From the NCBI GenBank assembly GCA_015661535.1, contig DQVY01000097.1:1-12875 (forward strand): DNA of 12,875 nt, written 5' to 3'. This document shows, piece after piece, positions 1 to 6,398 of the stretch (the stretch's first letter is position 1; every line of letters starts with the position of its first letter). The translations under genes and the position numbers were made by a program. Below the pieces are notes generated by a model, which worked only from the letters and a program-made list of their open reading frames with translations, did no database searches and had not been told where the DNA came from. This DNA is from Sulfurovum sp. (GTDB lineage Bacteria; Campylobacterota; Campylobacteria; Campylobacterales; Sulfurovaceae).

Positions 1-1237
1 ACTCATCTCCTATAATGGCGGCTACCTGGCTTACCTGGAACAAAAAGAAGCCCGTATGCATGCGCTTAAAAAAGGTCATGAAAACCTGCTTCGTCTACTC
101 AAGCAAGAAGATGCGTGGTTGGCAAAAGGGGTGAAAGCCAGAGAAAAACGTAATCAGGGGCGTAAAAAGCGTGTCTATGAACTTCGTGAAGAGGCAAAGA
201 AAAACCCTACACTCATTCGAAAAATGATGGTAGAACTTGAACGGGAGAAAAAACATTTTAACCGTGACGAGGGTGTTTCACGTAAGAAAATGCTTTTTGA
301 CATTGAAAACATGTCTTATTCTGTGCCGGGGAAAAAACTTATAGAAAACCTGACTACCCGTATCTTACAAAAAGACAAGATAGCCATCGTGGGTATTAAC
401 GGTGCGGGTAAATCTACACTGCTTAAACTCATGTTAGGGCGTATAAAACCTGACTCCGGCGTCATTAAACAGGGAGATTTTGCTTTAGGGTACTTTGACC
501 AGCACAGAGAGATGCTGGATGACAACAAAACACTCATAGAGACCTTTTGTCCAGACGGGGGAGACCAGATCGATGTGCAGGGTACAGTGTATCATGTCTA
601 TGGCTATTTGAAATCGTTTTTATTTCCCAAAGAGTTCTTGGCCAAAAAAGTTGGTATGCTCTCTGGTGGCGAGAAAAACCGGGTGGCCCTGGCCCTGCTT
701 CTCTCCAAAAAAGTAGACTGTCTCATTTTAGATGAACCCACCAATGATCTCGACATACAAACTATCAACATCTTGGAAGAAAAACTGATCAACTTTCCCG
801 GTGCCATTCTTTTTGTGTCTCATGACCGCTACTTCATAGACAAAATAGCCTCTAAACTTTTCATTTTTAAAGGCGAAGGTGTGGTGGAAGAGTCTTACCA
901 GACCTATACGGAGTACCTGGAGATAGAGAAAGAGATGAAAGAACTGAATGCTTTGGAAAAAGAGGTCAAAGTAAGTACAAAAAAAGAAGAGGTCACGAAA
1001 GAGAAAAAGCAAACAAAACTAAGCTATAAAGAGCAGCAAGCCTATGATACGCTTCCCGATGAGATAGAAGCCTTAGAAGTCAAGATAGCTTCTATCAATG
1101 ACTGTCTTTACAACCCGGAATGTTATGAAGAGAAAGGCTTGACTGCCCTTACGGAAGAGTTAGCTCTGCTAGAAGCAGAGTATGAAGAAAAAACAGATAG
1201 ATACTTAGAAGTGTTAGAGATTTTTGAATCTCTTTAA
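1..1237 (+). CDS. uup: ABC-F ATPase, Uup-type (5'-truncated by window edge)
   Basis: The reading frame is open from base 2, so the first ATPase domain lies outside the window. ABC-F proteins have two cytosolic ATP-binding domains, lack membrane segments and act on the ribosome; Uup is also linked to precise transposon excision in E. coli. Visible here, numbered from the Met at 56: the basic, helical interdomain linker with the Uup-like KAREKRNQGR stretch (28-37), then domain 2 with Walker A GINGAGKST (113-121), signature LSGGE (202-206), Walker B LILDEPTND (223-231) and H-loop SHDR (255-258). A charged coiled-coil tail (about 300-393) containing KLSYKEQ resembles the Uup C-terminal DNA-binding domain. 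The Met at 56 is not the real start, because ABC-F-like sequence (NGGYLAYLE) precedes it. The stop falls 1 bp before the stop of the convergent gene. The family is certain; the Uup subfamily is very likely. Confidence 0.88.
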   Translation, partial: LISYNGGYLAYLEQKEARMHALKKGHENLLRLLKQEDAWLAKGVKAREKRNQGRKKRVYELREEAKKNPTLIRKMMVELEREKKHFNRDEGVSRKKMLFDIENMSYSVPGKKLIENLTTRILQKDKIAIVGINGAGKSTLLKLMLGRIKPDSGVIKQGDFALGYFDQHREMLDDNKTLIETFCPDGGDQIDVQGTVYHVYGYLKSFLFPKEFLAKKVGMLSGGEKNRVALALLLSKKVDCLILDEPTNDLDIQTINILEEKLINFPGAILFVSHDRYFIDKIASKLFIFKGEGVVEESYQTYTEYLEIEKEMKELNALEKEVKVSTKKEEVTKEKKQTKLSYKEQQAYDTLPDEIEALEVKIASINDCLYNPECYEEKGLTALTEELALLEAEYEEKTDRYLEVLEIFESL

Positions 1238-1238
1238 C

Positions 1239-2393
1239 CTACCAATAAATTACAACAGAACGTCTGCCCCAGCGTAAGGCTCTTCTTCTGTCTACACCCA
1301 TATAAATATCGATACGTTTTCTATAACGTTTGTTCATCTTGTCACGTACCCTGTAGATACCGCGTAAGCCGCCTATACGCACTCTTGTTCCATTTTTCAT
1401 ACCATAACGTGTCAGCATATCTCTGGAAACTGCGATGATCTTCATACCCGGACGCAGACGGTTATTCCAGGCTGCCAGGAATGGTGTTTTATCTGTTTGC
1501 CCTCTGTGTGAACTGTACGCCGTAGCAGTAACACGCAGCTTTCTTTTACCAAAACCTTTAGCCAGATTTAACGAACTGCCTTTTGATCTACGCGCACGCT
1601 TTTTCTTCGCTTTGATCTCGGCCAACACATAAGGAAGAGGAAGTTTAAGCACTTTACCTTTACGAATGGTTGTATTGTCTTTGATCTTATTAAACTTTAC
1701 CAATGCTTTGGGATCAAGTTTAAACATCTTTGCAATAGAGATCAGGGTATCACCCTCTTCTACCGTATAGGTACCCGAAGAAAAAGCATCTATCGTCTTT
1801 TGATCAAACGGCAGTTTAAGCTTTTTTCCCACCCTTAAGGTCGATTTTATTTTGAGGTTATTGTAGTTGGCAAGTACTTTTGTTTTTAAGCCGAACTTCT
1901 TAGCAATCCTGCTAAGTGCATCACCTTTTGCAACAACATATTCTCCTTCAGCTCTTTTAGGTTTTTCTGTCTCTGTATGCTCTAAAACATCTTGTTCAAT
2001 ACATGGTGGTGTATCACAATTCTCTATGGCCTCTATCTTTTTTTCTATTTTTTCTGCTGCTAAAGGCTCGTCTATCACCGTCACCTCTAGAGGTGTGCTT
2101 TCAGAGCCTTTAAAACGTACAGACTCTTCTACTTTGACATATTTTTCTATCATATCGGCCACAGAGATGACTCTCATAGGTTTTTTTTCAGGTACAGGCA
2201 GTGTTTTTACACGAATAAGCTTTTGCGTGCCTACATCATAGACGACTTCTTTGGCTTTCAAAAATTTAGCCCCGTAAGGATTACACTTTGTGCTCACCCC
2301 TGTAATGACCCTACAGTCTATCAGAGATTTTGCCGCAACTGTTTCAAACAATAAACATGAGAATATAAAAAACCTAATATAATTTCTTGGCAT
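1239..2393 (-). CDS. Secreted LysM / 3D-domain cell-wall protein
   Basis: 384 aa. An N-terminal signal peptide (about 1-21, cut near TVA/AKS) sends it to the periplasm. It has four cysteines beyond the signal (27, 37, 126, 131) that could form disulfides, and an acidic/proline linker. Two LysM repeats follow, about 151-195 and 208-252, each with the GDxLxxIAKxF core; these bind peptidoglycan. A very basic stretch (261-286) leads to a C-terminal 3D-type double-psi beta-barrel (about 286-384) ending in RIDIYMG and RRALRWGRRSV. That fold is shared with MltA/RlpA-like lytic enzymes. Two of the expected acidic residues are present (D351, D362); the first, usually in an AVD motif, reads AVS (321-323). 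Enzymatic activity is therefore uncertain; a wall-binding or lytic role is inferred. It starts 14 nt after the thrC stop with no clear ribosome site, suggesting co-transcription with thrC. Confidence 0.85.
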   Translation of the reverse strand: MPRNYIRFFIFSCLLFETVAAKSLIDCRVITGVSTKCNPYGAKFLKAKEVVYDVGTQKLIRVKTLPVPEKKPMRVISVADMIEKYVKVEESVRFKGSESTPLEVTVIDEPLAAEKIEKKIEAIENCDTPPCIEQDVLEHTETEKPKRAEGEYVVAKGDALSRIAKKFGLKTKVLANYNNLKIKSTLRVGKKLKLPFDQKTIDAFSSGTYTVEEGDTLISIAKMFKLDPKALVKFNKIKDNTTIRKGKVLKLPLPYVLAEIKAKKKRARRSKGSSLNLAKGFGKRKLRVTATAYSSHRGQTDKTPFLAAWNNRLRPGMKIIAVSRDMLTRYGMKNGTRVRIGGLRGIYRVRDKMNKRYRKRIDIYMGVDRRRALRWGRRSVVIYW

Positions 2394-2407
2394 TACGTTG
2401 TGCTAAA

Positions 2408-3874
2408 CTATAGAAAGTTTAACATCTCTCCTTTGATCGACTCTTTTTTCACAACAACACTGTGCACAATAGGCTTGGAGAAGAGACCATGTATCATTTC
2501 CGGTACCGTGACATTGGCGTTTTCACTTACCCATTTCAGTGCTTCTGTATCATGTTCAACTTCTTTGCCTAAAGCTTTTGCCACAGCCGGAGAGAACTTT
2601 GTCCATTCAGCAGTTGAATAAACGATTGTTTTTAAATTCTTTTCTCGTAGATTTCCGTAAGCACGCATACATGTTGCTGTATGAGGATCCATAATGTAAC
2701 CCTTTTGTGCATACGCACCTACTACAGTTTCACACTCCTCATCATCAGAAAAAGAAGCATCAAAGTCTTCACGCAGTAAGGCAAGTTCATCTGAAGTCAG
2801 TTGGTATTTACCCTCTGATGCCAAGGCATCCATCAGTTCTTTGGTACGCACAGCACCAAATTTATCGAACATAATACGTTCTACATTTGAAGATTTTAAA
2901 ATATCCATTGCAGGAGATTCTGTCTGTACCAGTTCACGGTTATTCAGATCGTATATCCCCGTGTTTATCCAGTCTGTCAAGATATTGTTGATATTTGAAG
3001 AGATAAGGATCTTCTCTATAGGTAAACCTGCTTTTTTTGCATAATAGGCACCCAGGGCATTACCGAAGTTTCCACTAGGTACGACCAAGTAGACTTTTTC
3101 ACCCATTTTGACTTCATTTTTTCGAACCAATTCCAGATACGCATGTATATGGTAAATGATCTGAAAAATAATACGTCCAAAATTCACAGAGTTTGCTGCA
3201 GAAAGTTTAATATTTCTCTCTTCCAACTCCCCTTTGAAATCTTCAGAAGCAAGCAGGTCCTTGAGTGTATTTTGTGTATCATCAAAGTTACCTTTAACCC
3301 CTATGACCTTAAGGTTTGGTGCATCTTCAGTCACCATTTGCAGTCTTTGTACATCAGAAGTACCGCCATCTGGGTAAAGACACGCTACCTGTACACCCTC
3401 CTGATTTTTAAATGTCTCAAGTGTTGCAGGACCTGTATCGCCAGATGTGGCTGCCATTATAAGGTAATGTTCCCCTCTTTTTTGTGCCAATTTTGAGAGG
3501 ACATAGCCAAAAGGCTGCAGTGCCATATCTTTAAATGCTCTGGTGGGACCATGGTAGAGTTCTGCTACAAAACAGTCTTCTTCAATTTGGGTTAAAGGCA
3601 CAGGATTTGACGGATCATCAAAGGCATCATAACGCTTGAGTGCTTCTTCAAGCACTTCACGCTCAATATCAATACCAAATTGTTGTAAAAAATCCAATGC
3701 CAATGTTTTATAATGGCTTGAAAGGTGCCCTTCTAAAAATCCTGTATCTAAATTTGGAAGTTTTGAAGGCACATATAAGCCCCCAAAACTGGCACTTGGG
3801 CTGAGTATTGCTTCTGAAAATAGCACGGATGAAGGTTTGCTTCCATCATTACCGCGTGTCTCAATAAATTGCAT
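2408..3874 (-). CDS. thrC: Threonine synthase
   Basis: 488 aa, full length for the long (fungal/enterobacterial-type) threonine synthases. It converts O-phosphohomoserine to threonine with pyridoxal phosphate, the last step of threonine synthesis in the cytosol. Landmarks: the N-terminal ETRG segment (5-8), the PLP lysine K115 inside HGPTRAFKDMAL (108-119), ATSGDTG (142-148), the conserved SAANSVNFGRI (225-235), and the phosphate-binding loop SGNFGN (267-272). The start ATG has an AGGA ribosome site 8 nt upstream (3883-3886) and a TATAAT box at 3904-3909. The cell-wall gene follows 14 nt downstream. Read-through from the riboswitch region about 220 nt upstream could add a second layer of control (inference). 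Confidence 0.96.
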   Translation of the reverse strand: MQFIETRGNDGSKPSSVLFSEAILSPSASFGGLYVPSKLPNLDTGFLEGHLSSHYKTLALDFLQQFGIDIEREVLEEALKRYDAFDDPSNPVPLTQIEEDCFVAELYHGPTRAFKDMALQPFGYVLSKLAQKRGEHYLIMAATSGDTGPATLETFKNQEGVQVACLYPDGGTSDVQRLQMVTEDAPNLKVIGVKGNFDDTQNTLKDLLASEDFKGELEERNIKLSAANSVNFGRIIFQIIYHIHAYLELVRKNEVKMGEKVYLVVPSGNFGNALGAYYAKKAGLPIEKILISSNINNILTDWINTGIYDLNNRELVQTESPAMDILKSSNVERIMFDKFGAVRTKELMDALASEGKYQLTSDELALLREDFDASFSDDEECETVVGAYAQKGYIMDPHTATCMRAYGNLREKNLKTIVYSTAEWTKFSPAVAKALGKEVEHDTEALKWVSENANVTVPEMIHGLFSKPIVHSVVVKKESIKGEMLNFL

Positions 3875-3882
3875 CTATAGTA

Positions 3883-3909
3883 TCCTGTATTTAAGTAAGA
3901 ATTATTATA
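3883..3909 (-). promoter_or_regulatory. thrC promoter -10 and ribosome binding site
   Basis: On the minus strand a perfect TATAAT (3904-3909) precedes AGGA (3883-3886), which lies 8 nt before the thrC ATG. Transcription would start near 3897, giving a leader of about 23 nt. No convincing -35 is visible, which is normal for sigma-70 promoters of this phylum. Confidence 0.6.
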
Positions 3910-4095
3910 GCCAAATAAGCTAAGGGTTATAAGAATATATGAGTGAAAATAGTAAGAGATTAAAGTGAAAAATTAAGTATTCGGTGTCTGTCTGCTCTAC
4001 GATCTCAGGAGAAGAAGAATGTTTTTTAGGGAAAAGAATGTCAACTAAATCAAGATCATAGTCACAAACAAAACACTAAATACTTAGATAATAGA
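3910..4095. other. Gene-free spacer between riboswitch terminator and thrC promoter
   Basis: No credible open reading frame is seen on either strand. The only items of note are a 9-codon plus-strand ORF behind AGGAG (4007-4045, not believed to be a gene) and a stretch at 3978-4002 resembling the 3' third of the c-di-GMP-I aptamer. The sequence is AT-rich and looks like decayed or regulatory DNA. Confidence 0.5.
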
Positions 4096-4122
4096 AGAAA
4101 AACCTAACTAGGAATAGTTAAG
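4096..4122 (-). terminator. Intrinsic terminator of the riboswitch
   Basis: Minus-strand hairpin CTTAACTA / TTCC loop / TAGTTAGG: 8 bp with one G-U pair, stem at 4103-4122. It is followed directly by TTTTTC and TT (4102-4095). The U-tract exists only on the minus strand, fixing the orientation. Its 5' arm and loop overlap the alternative hairpin at 4113-4136, so the two cannot form together. Confidence 0.75.
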
Positions 4123-4136
4123 TTCATAACTCTATT
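4113..4136 (-). promoter_or_regulatory. Candidate antiterminator hairpin
   Basis: On the minus strand AATAG+AGTT pairs with AACT+(TAA)+CTATT around an ATG loop: 9 pairs with a 3-nt bulge. It shares AATAGAG with the proposed 3' arm of aptamer helix P1 (4130-4137), and it shares CTTAACTATT (4113-4122) with the 5' arm and loop of the terminator. This is the usual three-way competition of a transcription-control riboswitch. It would predict termination when ligand stabilises P1, and read-through otherwise (inference). Confidence 0.5.
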
Positions 4137-4212
4137 GGTAGTCTGGCTATCTACGAGAGACCCATGGACTTTCCGTACCCACCTCGCGATGAATTTGGCT
4201 TTTTCAATACAG
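4130..4212 (-). promoter_or_regulatory. Candidate cyclic-di-GMP-I (GEMM-I) riboswitch aptamer
   Basis: Read on the minus strand and compared with the Vibrio Vc2 aptamer and GEMM consensus from memory. AAAAAGCCAAA keeps the ligand-contacting G20 (base 4199). Next comes a hairpin ATTCATC / GCGA / GGTGGGT capped by a GNRA tetraloop (4184-4187), as in P1b. Then ACGGAAAG corresponds to the consensus ACGCAAAG, including A47; the usual G21-C46 pair is swapped to C-G, a compensatory change. CATGGGTCT corresponds to CACGGGTCT. A short TCT/AGA hairpin stands for P3. GATAGCCAG corresponds to GATAGCCGG with C92 at 4146. Closing helix P1 could be CTGTATTG (4205-4212) with CAATAGAG (4130-4137), 7 of 8 pairs, but its 3' linker is longer than usual. 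There is one extra base in AAAGTCC. A terminator follows within 10 nt. The ligand is inferred, not shown. Confidence 0.72.
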
Positions 4213-4224
4213 TATAACCGTATA
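4211..4224 (-). promoter_or_regulatory. Candidate -10 boxes for the riboswitch RNA
   Basis: Two overlapping minus-strand -10-like hexamers lie just before the aptamer: TATACG (4219-4224) and TATACT (4211-4216). TATACG would start RNA near 4212, exactly at the 5' arm of P1. The better-matching TATACT would start it near 4204, after that arm. There is no -35. The RNA could instead come by read-through from the GGDEF-EAL gene. Confidence 0.4.
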
Positions 4225-4241
4225 AGAGATTGTAGCACTAA

Positions 4242-4255
4242 CTTTCTTAAGAAAG
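4242..4255. repeat. Perfect 14-bp palindrome after the GGDEF-EAL stop
   Basis: CTTTCTTAAGAAAG is a perfect palindrome 1-2 nt after the stop codon of the GGDEF-EAL gene. It has no U-tract on either strand, so it is not a convincing terminator. It may be a protein-binding site or a weak message-end hairpin. Confidence 0.35.
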
Positions 4256-4256
4256 A

Positions 4257-6398
4257 TTAAAGAGAGAGATGTTTTTGAAAAAAATCTATAAATATTTTAC
4301 TCTCCATAGGTTTTCCAAAGTAATACCCCTGTGCCATGTCACAATGGTATGCCTTCAGTATATTTTCCTGTTCAAGTGTCTCAACACCTTCTGCAATGAC
4401 CTTATAGCCTAAACTTTGTGACAAAACAATAATGGCTTTGGCTACTTTGGCATCATGTTCACTGCTTACAATTTCAGACACAAATGATTTGTCTATTTTA
4501 ATGGTATCTATGGCAAAATTTCCAAGGTAACTCATCGAAGAGTACCCTGTACCAAAATCATCTATAGAGATGCGGCAGCCCAATCTACGAAGATCATCAA
4601 GAATGGTCAACTTTTCTGTAGTATATTCCATAATATAGCGTTCTGTCAATTCGATCTCAATATTTTCAGCTTTCATACCTGTCTCTTCAATGATACTTTT
4701 AAAGTTTCTAAAAGCATCTGCTTGACGTAACTGTACAGAAGAGATATTAATGGCCATTAAATGGACATCCACGCCCTGCGATTTCCATTTTACATATGTT
4801 TGACATGCCTCTCGAAATACAAAATATCCTATCTCCACGATCAATCCTGTATCTTCTGCCACGGAAATAAACTCTTCAGGAGGTACACTTCCCAGCATTG
4901 TACTCTGCCAACGAATAAGTGCTTCTACCCCAGTGATCTTATGGTTGCTTAAATCATATTGCGGCTGATATACCAAACTAAACTCTTTCTTTTTCAAGGC
5001 ATCTACCAATTCCTGTTCTAACTCCAAACGTCTTTGTATATTTATGGAGAGCTGTTCATTGTAAAAAGCATAGGTATCACCGCCATTGTCTTTGGCATGG
5101 TACATGGCAGAGTCTGCATGCTTTAATAACATACTCTTACTTTGTCCATCTTCTGGATACTTAGCAATACCTATACTTGCAGAGGTATTTAACCTGTATT
5201 CTCTTATATGTATAGGCTTTCGTATCACTGAGGTAATTTCAGCGGCCAGTATGTCAATCGTCTCCATACTTGTCCGATCTTCAATAATAGCTACAAACTC
5301 ATCTCCGCCAATACGTGCGAGAAGATTGCCTTTTCCGACTATTTTAGATATACGATCTGCAAGGATGATCAACATTTCATCACCTATATCATGCCCCAGG
5401 GTATCATTGATCACTTTAAAACGGTCAAGGTCTATAAATAAAACAATGAATTTTTTAATACCTTTATATTTTTTACTTTCTGTCAATGTATGGATATAAC
5501 GTTCAAACTCTACCCTGTTCGGAAGTTTTGTCAACGTATCATGATAGGCCAGATAAAAGACCTCCGCTCTATTTTTAAGTACTTTTAGATACGTGTACAC
5601 CAATACGATAAGAATAAAAAGTGCGAAGATAAAAAAGGCCACCCCTATCATCTCTTCTGTTTTCCTATTACGTTGTGACTCATAACTTAAAAGGATATTT
5701 AACGATTCGATAGTCTCACCCAATGCTAATATTTCATTCTCTTTTAAGATTTTATTTAATAATCCAATATCCGCTAATATCTGTTTACTGTGTCTATAAA
5801 AATAATTAAGTTTCTCATCTTCACCGCAAAGTAACTGTAAACTGACCAGGTCTTGCTCTATATTGAGTACACTTGCTTCTTTACCTATAAAAATCTGCCC
5901 TATTTTAAATAAAATATCACCTAGCAGTTTTTCAACTTCTACATTTCCATCTTTCCGCTCTTCAATGGCATTTTGCAATTCATACAAATAGTAAACGGTA
6001 CTTGTAATTCTTGCATTAAGGGTTTTAAAACTCTCAACCAAATCTATTTTTAGATTGTATTGGGCAGCGATCTGCTGTAAAAGTGCATTGACCTCAGTAC
6101 TGAACACTTCGTGCATTTTATTTTTCTGCAGGAGTAGTAACTCTCTATCAAATTTTTTTGTGATCTCCGTAATTTCATCATTGTCTAAATGACGATACGA
6201 TCGCATTAATGTATTGTCCATCTCTTGGTTATAACTTTTCAGTTTTACCACACCGATGATGTACTCTTCATTGTTGATCATATTGGTATTTACATTTTGC
6301 AAATAATAAAAAAGAATAGAAAGTGACAGAATAAAAAACAAGAGTAACAACATGACACCATCAGCACGTTTTTTAAAAAAACTATTGACCCTCAACAC
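4257..6398 (-). CDS. Membrane-anchored GGDEF-EAL protein (c-di-GMP cyclase/phosphodiesterase)
   Basis: 713 aa. TM1 (about 15-33) and TM2 (about 250-271) enclose a mainly helical periplasmic sensor of about 215 aa that I cannot assign to a family with confidence. The cytosolic GGDEF domain (about 280-445) keeps DLDRFKVINDTLGHDIGD (323-340) and an intact GGDEF (364-368), but has no RxxD inhibitory site upstream. The EAL domain (about 460-705) keeps E492 of EALIRW, N551, E586 of ELTE, the DDFGTG pair D613/D614, K637 and E670 of AEGVET. Both c-di-GMP synthesis and breakdown look possible. The start is GTG, chosen because AGGA lies 5 nt upstream; it overlaps the 3' end of the peroxidase gene by 17 nt, so translation is probably coupled. 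It is last in the operon and is followed by the candidate c-di-GMP aptamer. Confidence 0.95.
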   Translation of the reverse strand: MLRVNSFFKKRADGVMLLLLFFILSLSILFYYLQNVNTNMINNEEYIIGVVKLKSYNQEMDNTLMRSYRHLDNDEITEITKKFDRELLLLQKNKMHEVFSTEVNALLQQIAAQYNLKIDLVESFKTLNARITSTVYYLYELQNAIEERKDGNVEVEKLLGDILFKIGQIFIGKEASVLNIEQDLVSLQLLCGEDEKLNYFYRHSKQILADIGLLNKILKENEILALGETIESLNILLSYESQRNRKTEEMIGVAFFIFALFILIVLVYTYLKVLKNRAEVFYLAYHDTLTKLPNRVEFERYIHTLTESKKYKGIKKFIVLFIDLDRFKVINDTLGHDIGDEMLIILADRISKIVGKGNLLARIGGDEFVAIIEDRTSMETIDILAAEITSVIRKPIHIREYRLNTSASIGIAKYPEDGQSKSMLLKHADSAMYHAKDNGGDTYAFYNEQLSINIQRRLELEQELVDALKKKEFSLVYQPQYDLSNHKITGVEALIRWQSTMLGSVPPEEFISVAEDTGLIVEIGYFVFREACQTYVKWKSQGVDVHLMAINISSVQLRQADAFRNFKSIIEETGMKAENIEIELTERYIMEYTTEKLTILDDLRRLGCRISIDDFGTGYSSMSYLGNFAIDTIKIDKSFVSEIVSSEHDAKVAKAIIVLSQSLGYKVIAEGVETLEQENILKAYHCDMAQGYYFGKPMESKIFIDFFQKHLSL

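Noticed and set aside
1867..2241. 124-codon plus-strand ORF
   Set aside because: Antisense shadow of the LysM gene; Ser/Phe-rich translation typical of the reverse strand of Lys/Glu-rich coding DNA.
4019..4045. Plus-strand 9-codon ORF (MFFREKNVN) behind a strong AGGAG site
   Set aside because: Too short, no promoter, no context for a leader peptide on that strand; likely chance in purine-rich DNA.
4103..4136. Reading the hairpins as plus-strand terminators
   Set aside because: The U-tract is present only on the minus strand and no plus-strand gene ends here.
4140..4200. Resemblance of GGAAAGTCC to the RNase P RNA signature
   Set aside because: No other RNase P elements and the region is far too small; the order of the other motifs fits GEMM-I better.
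4242..4255. CTTTCTTAAGAAAG palindrome as the operon terminator
   Set aside because: No U-tract on either strand and an AT-only core; the next real terminator on that strand is at 4096-4122.
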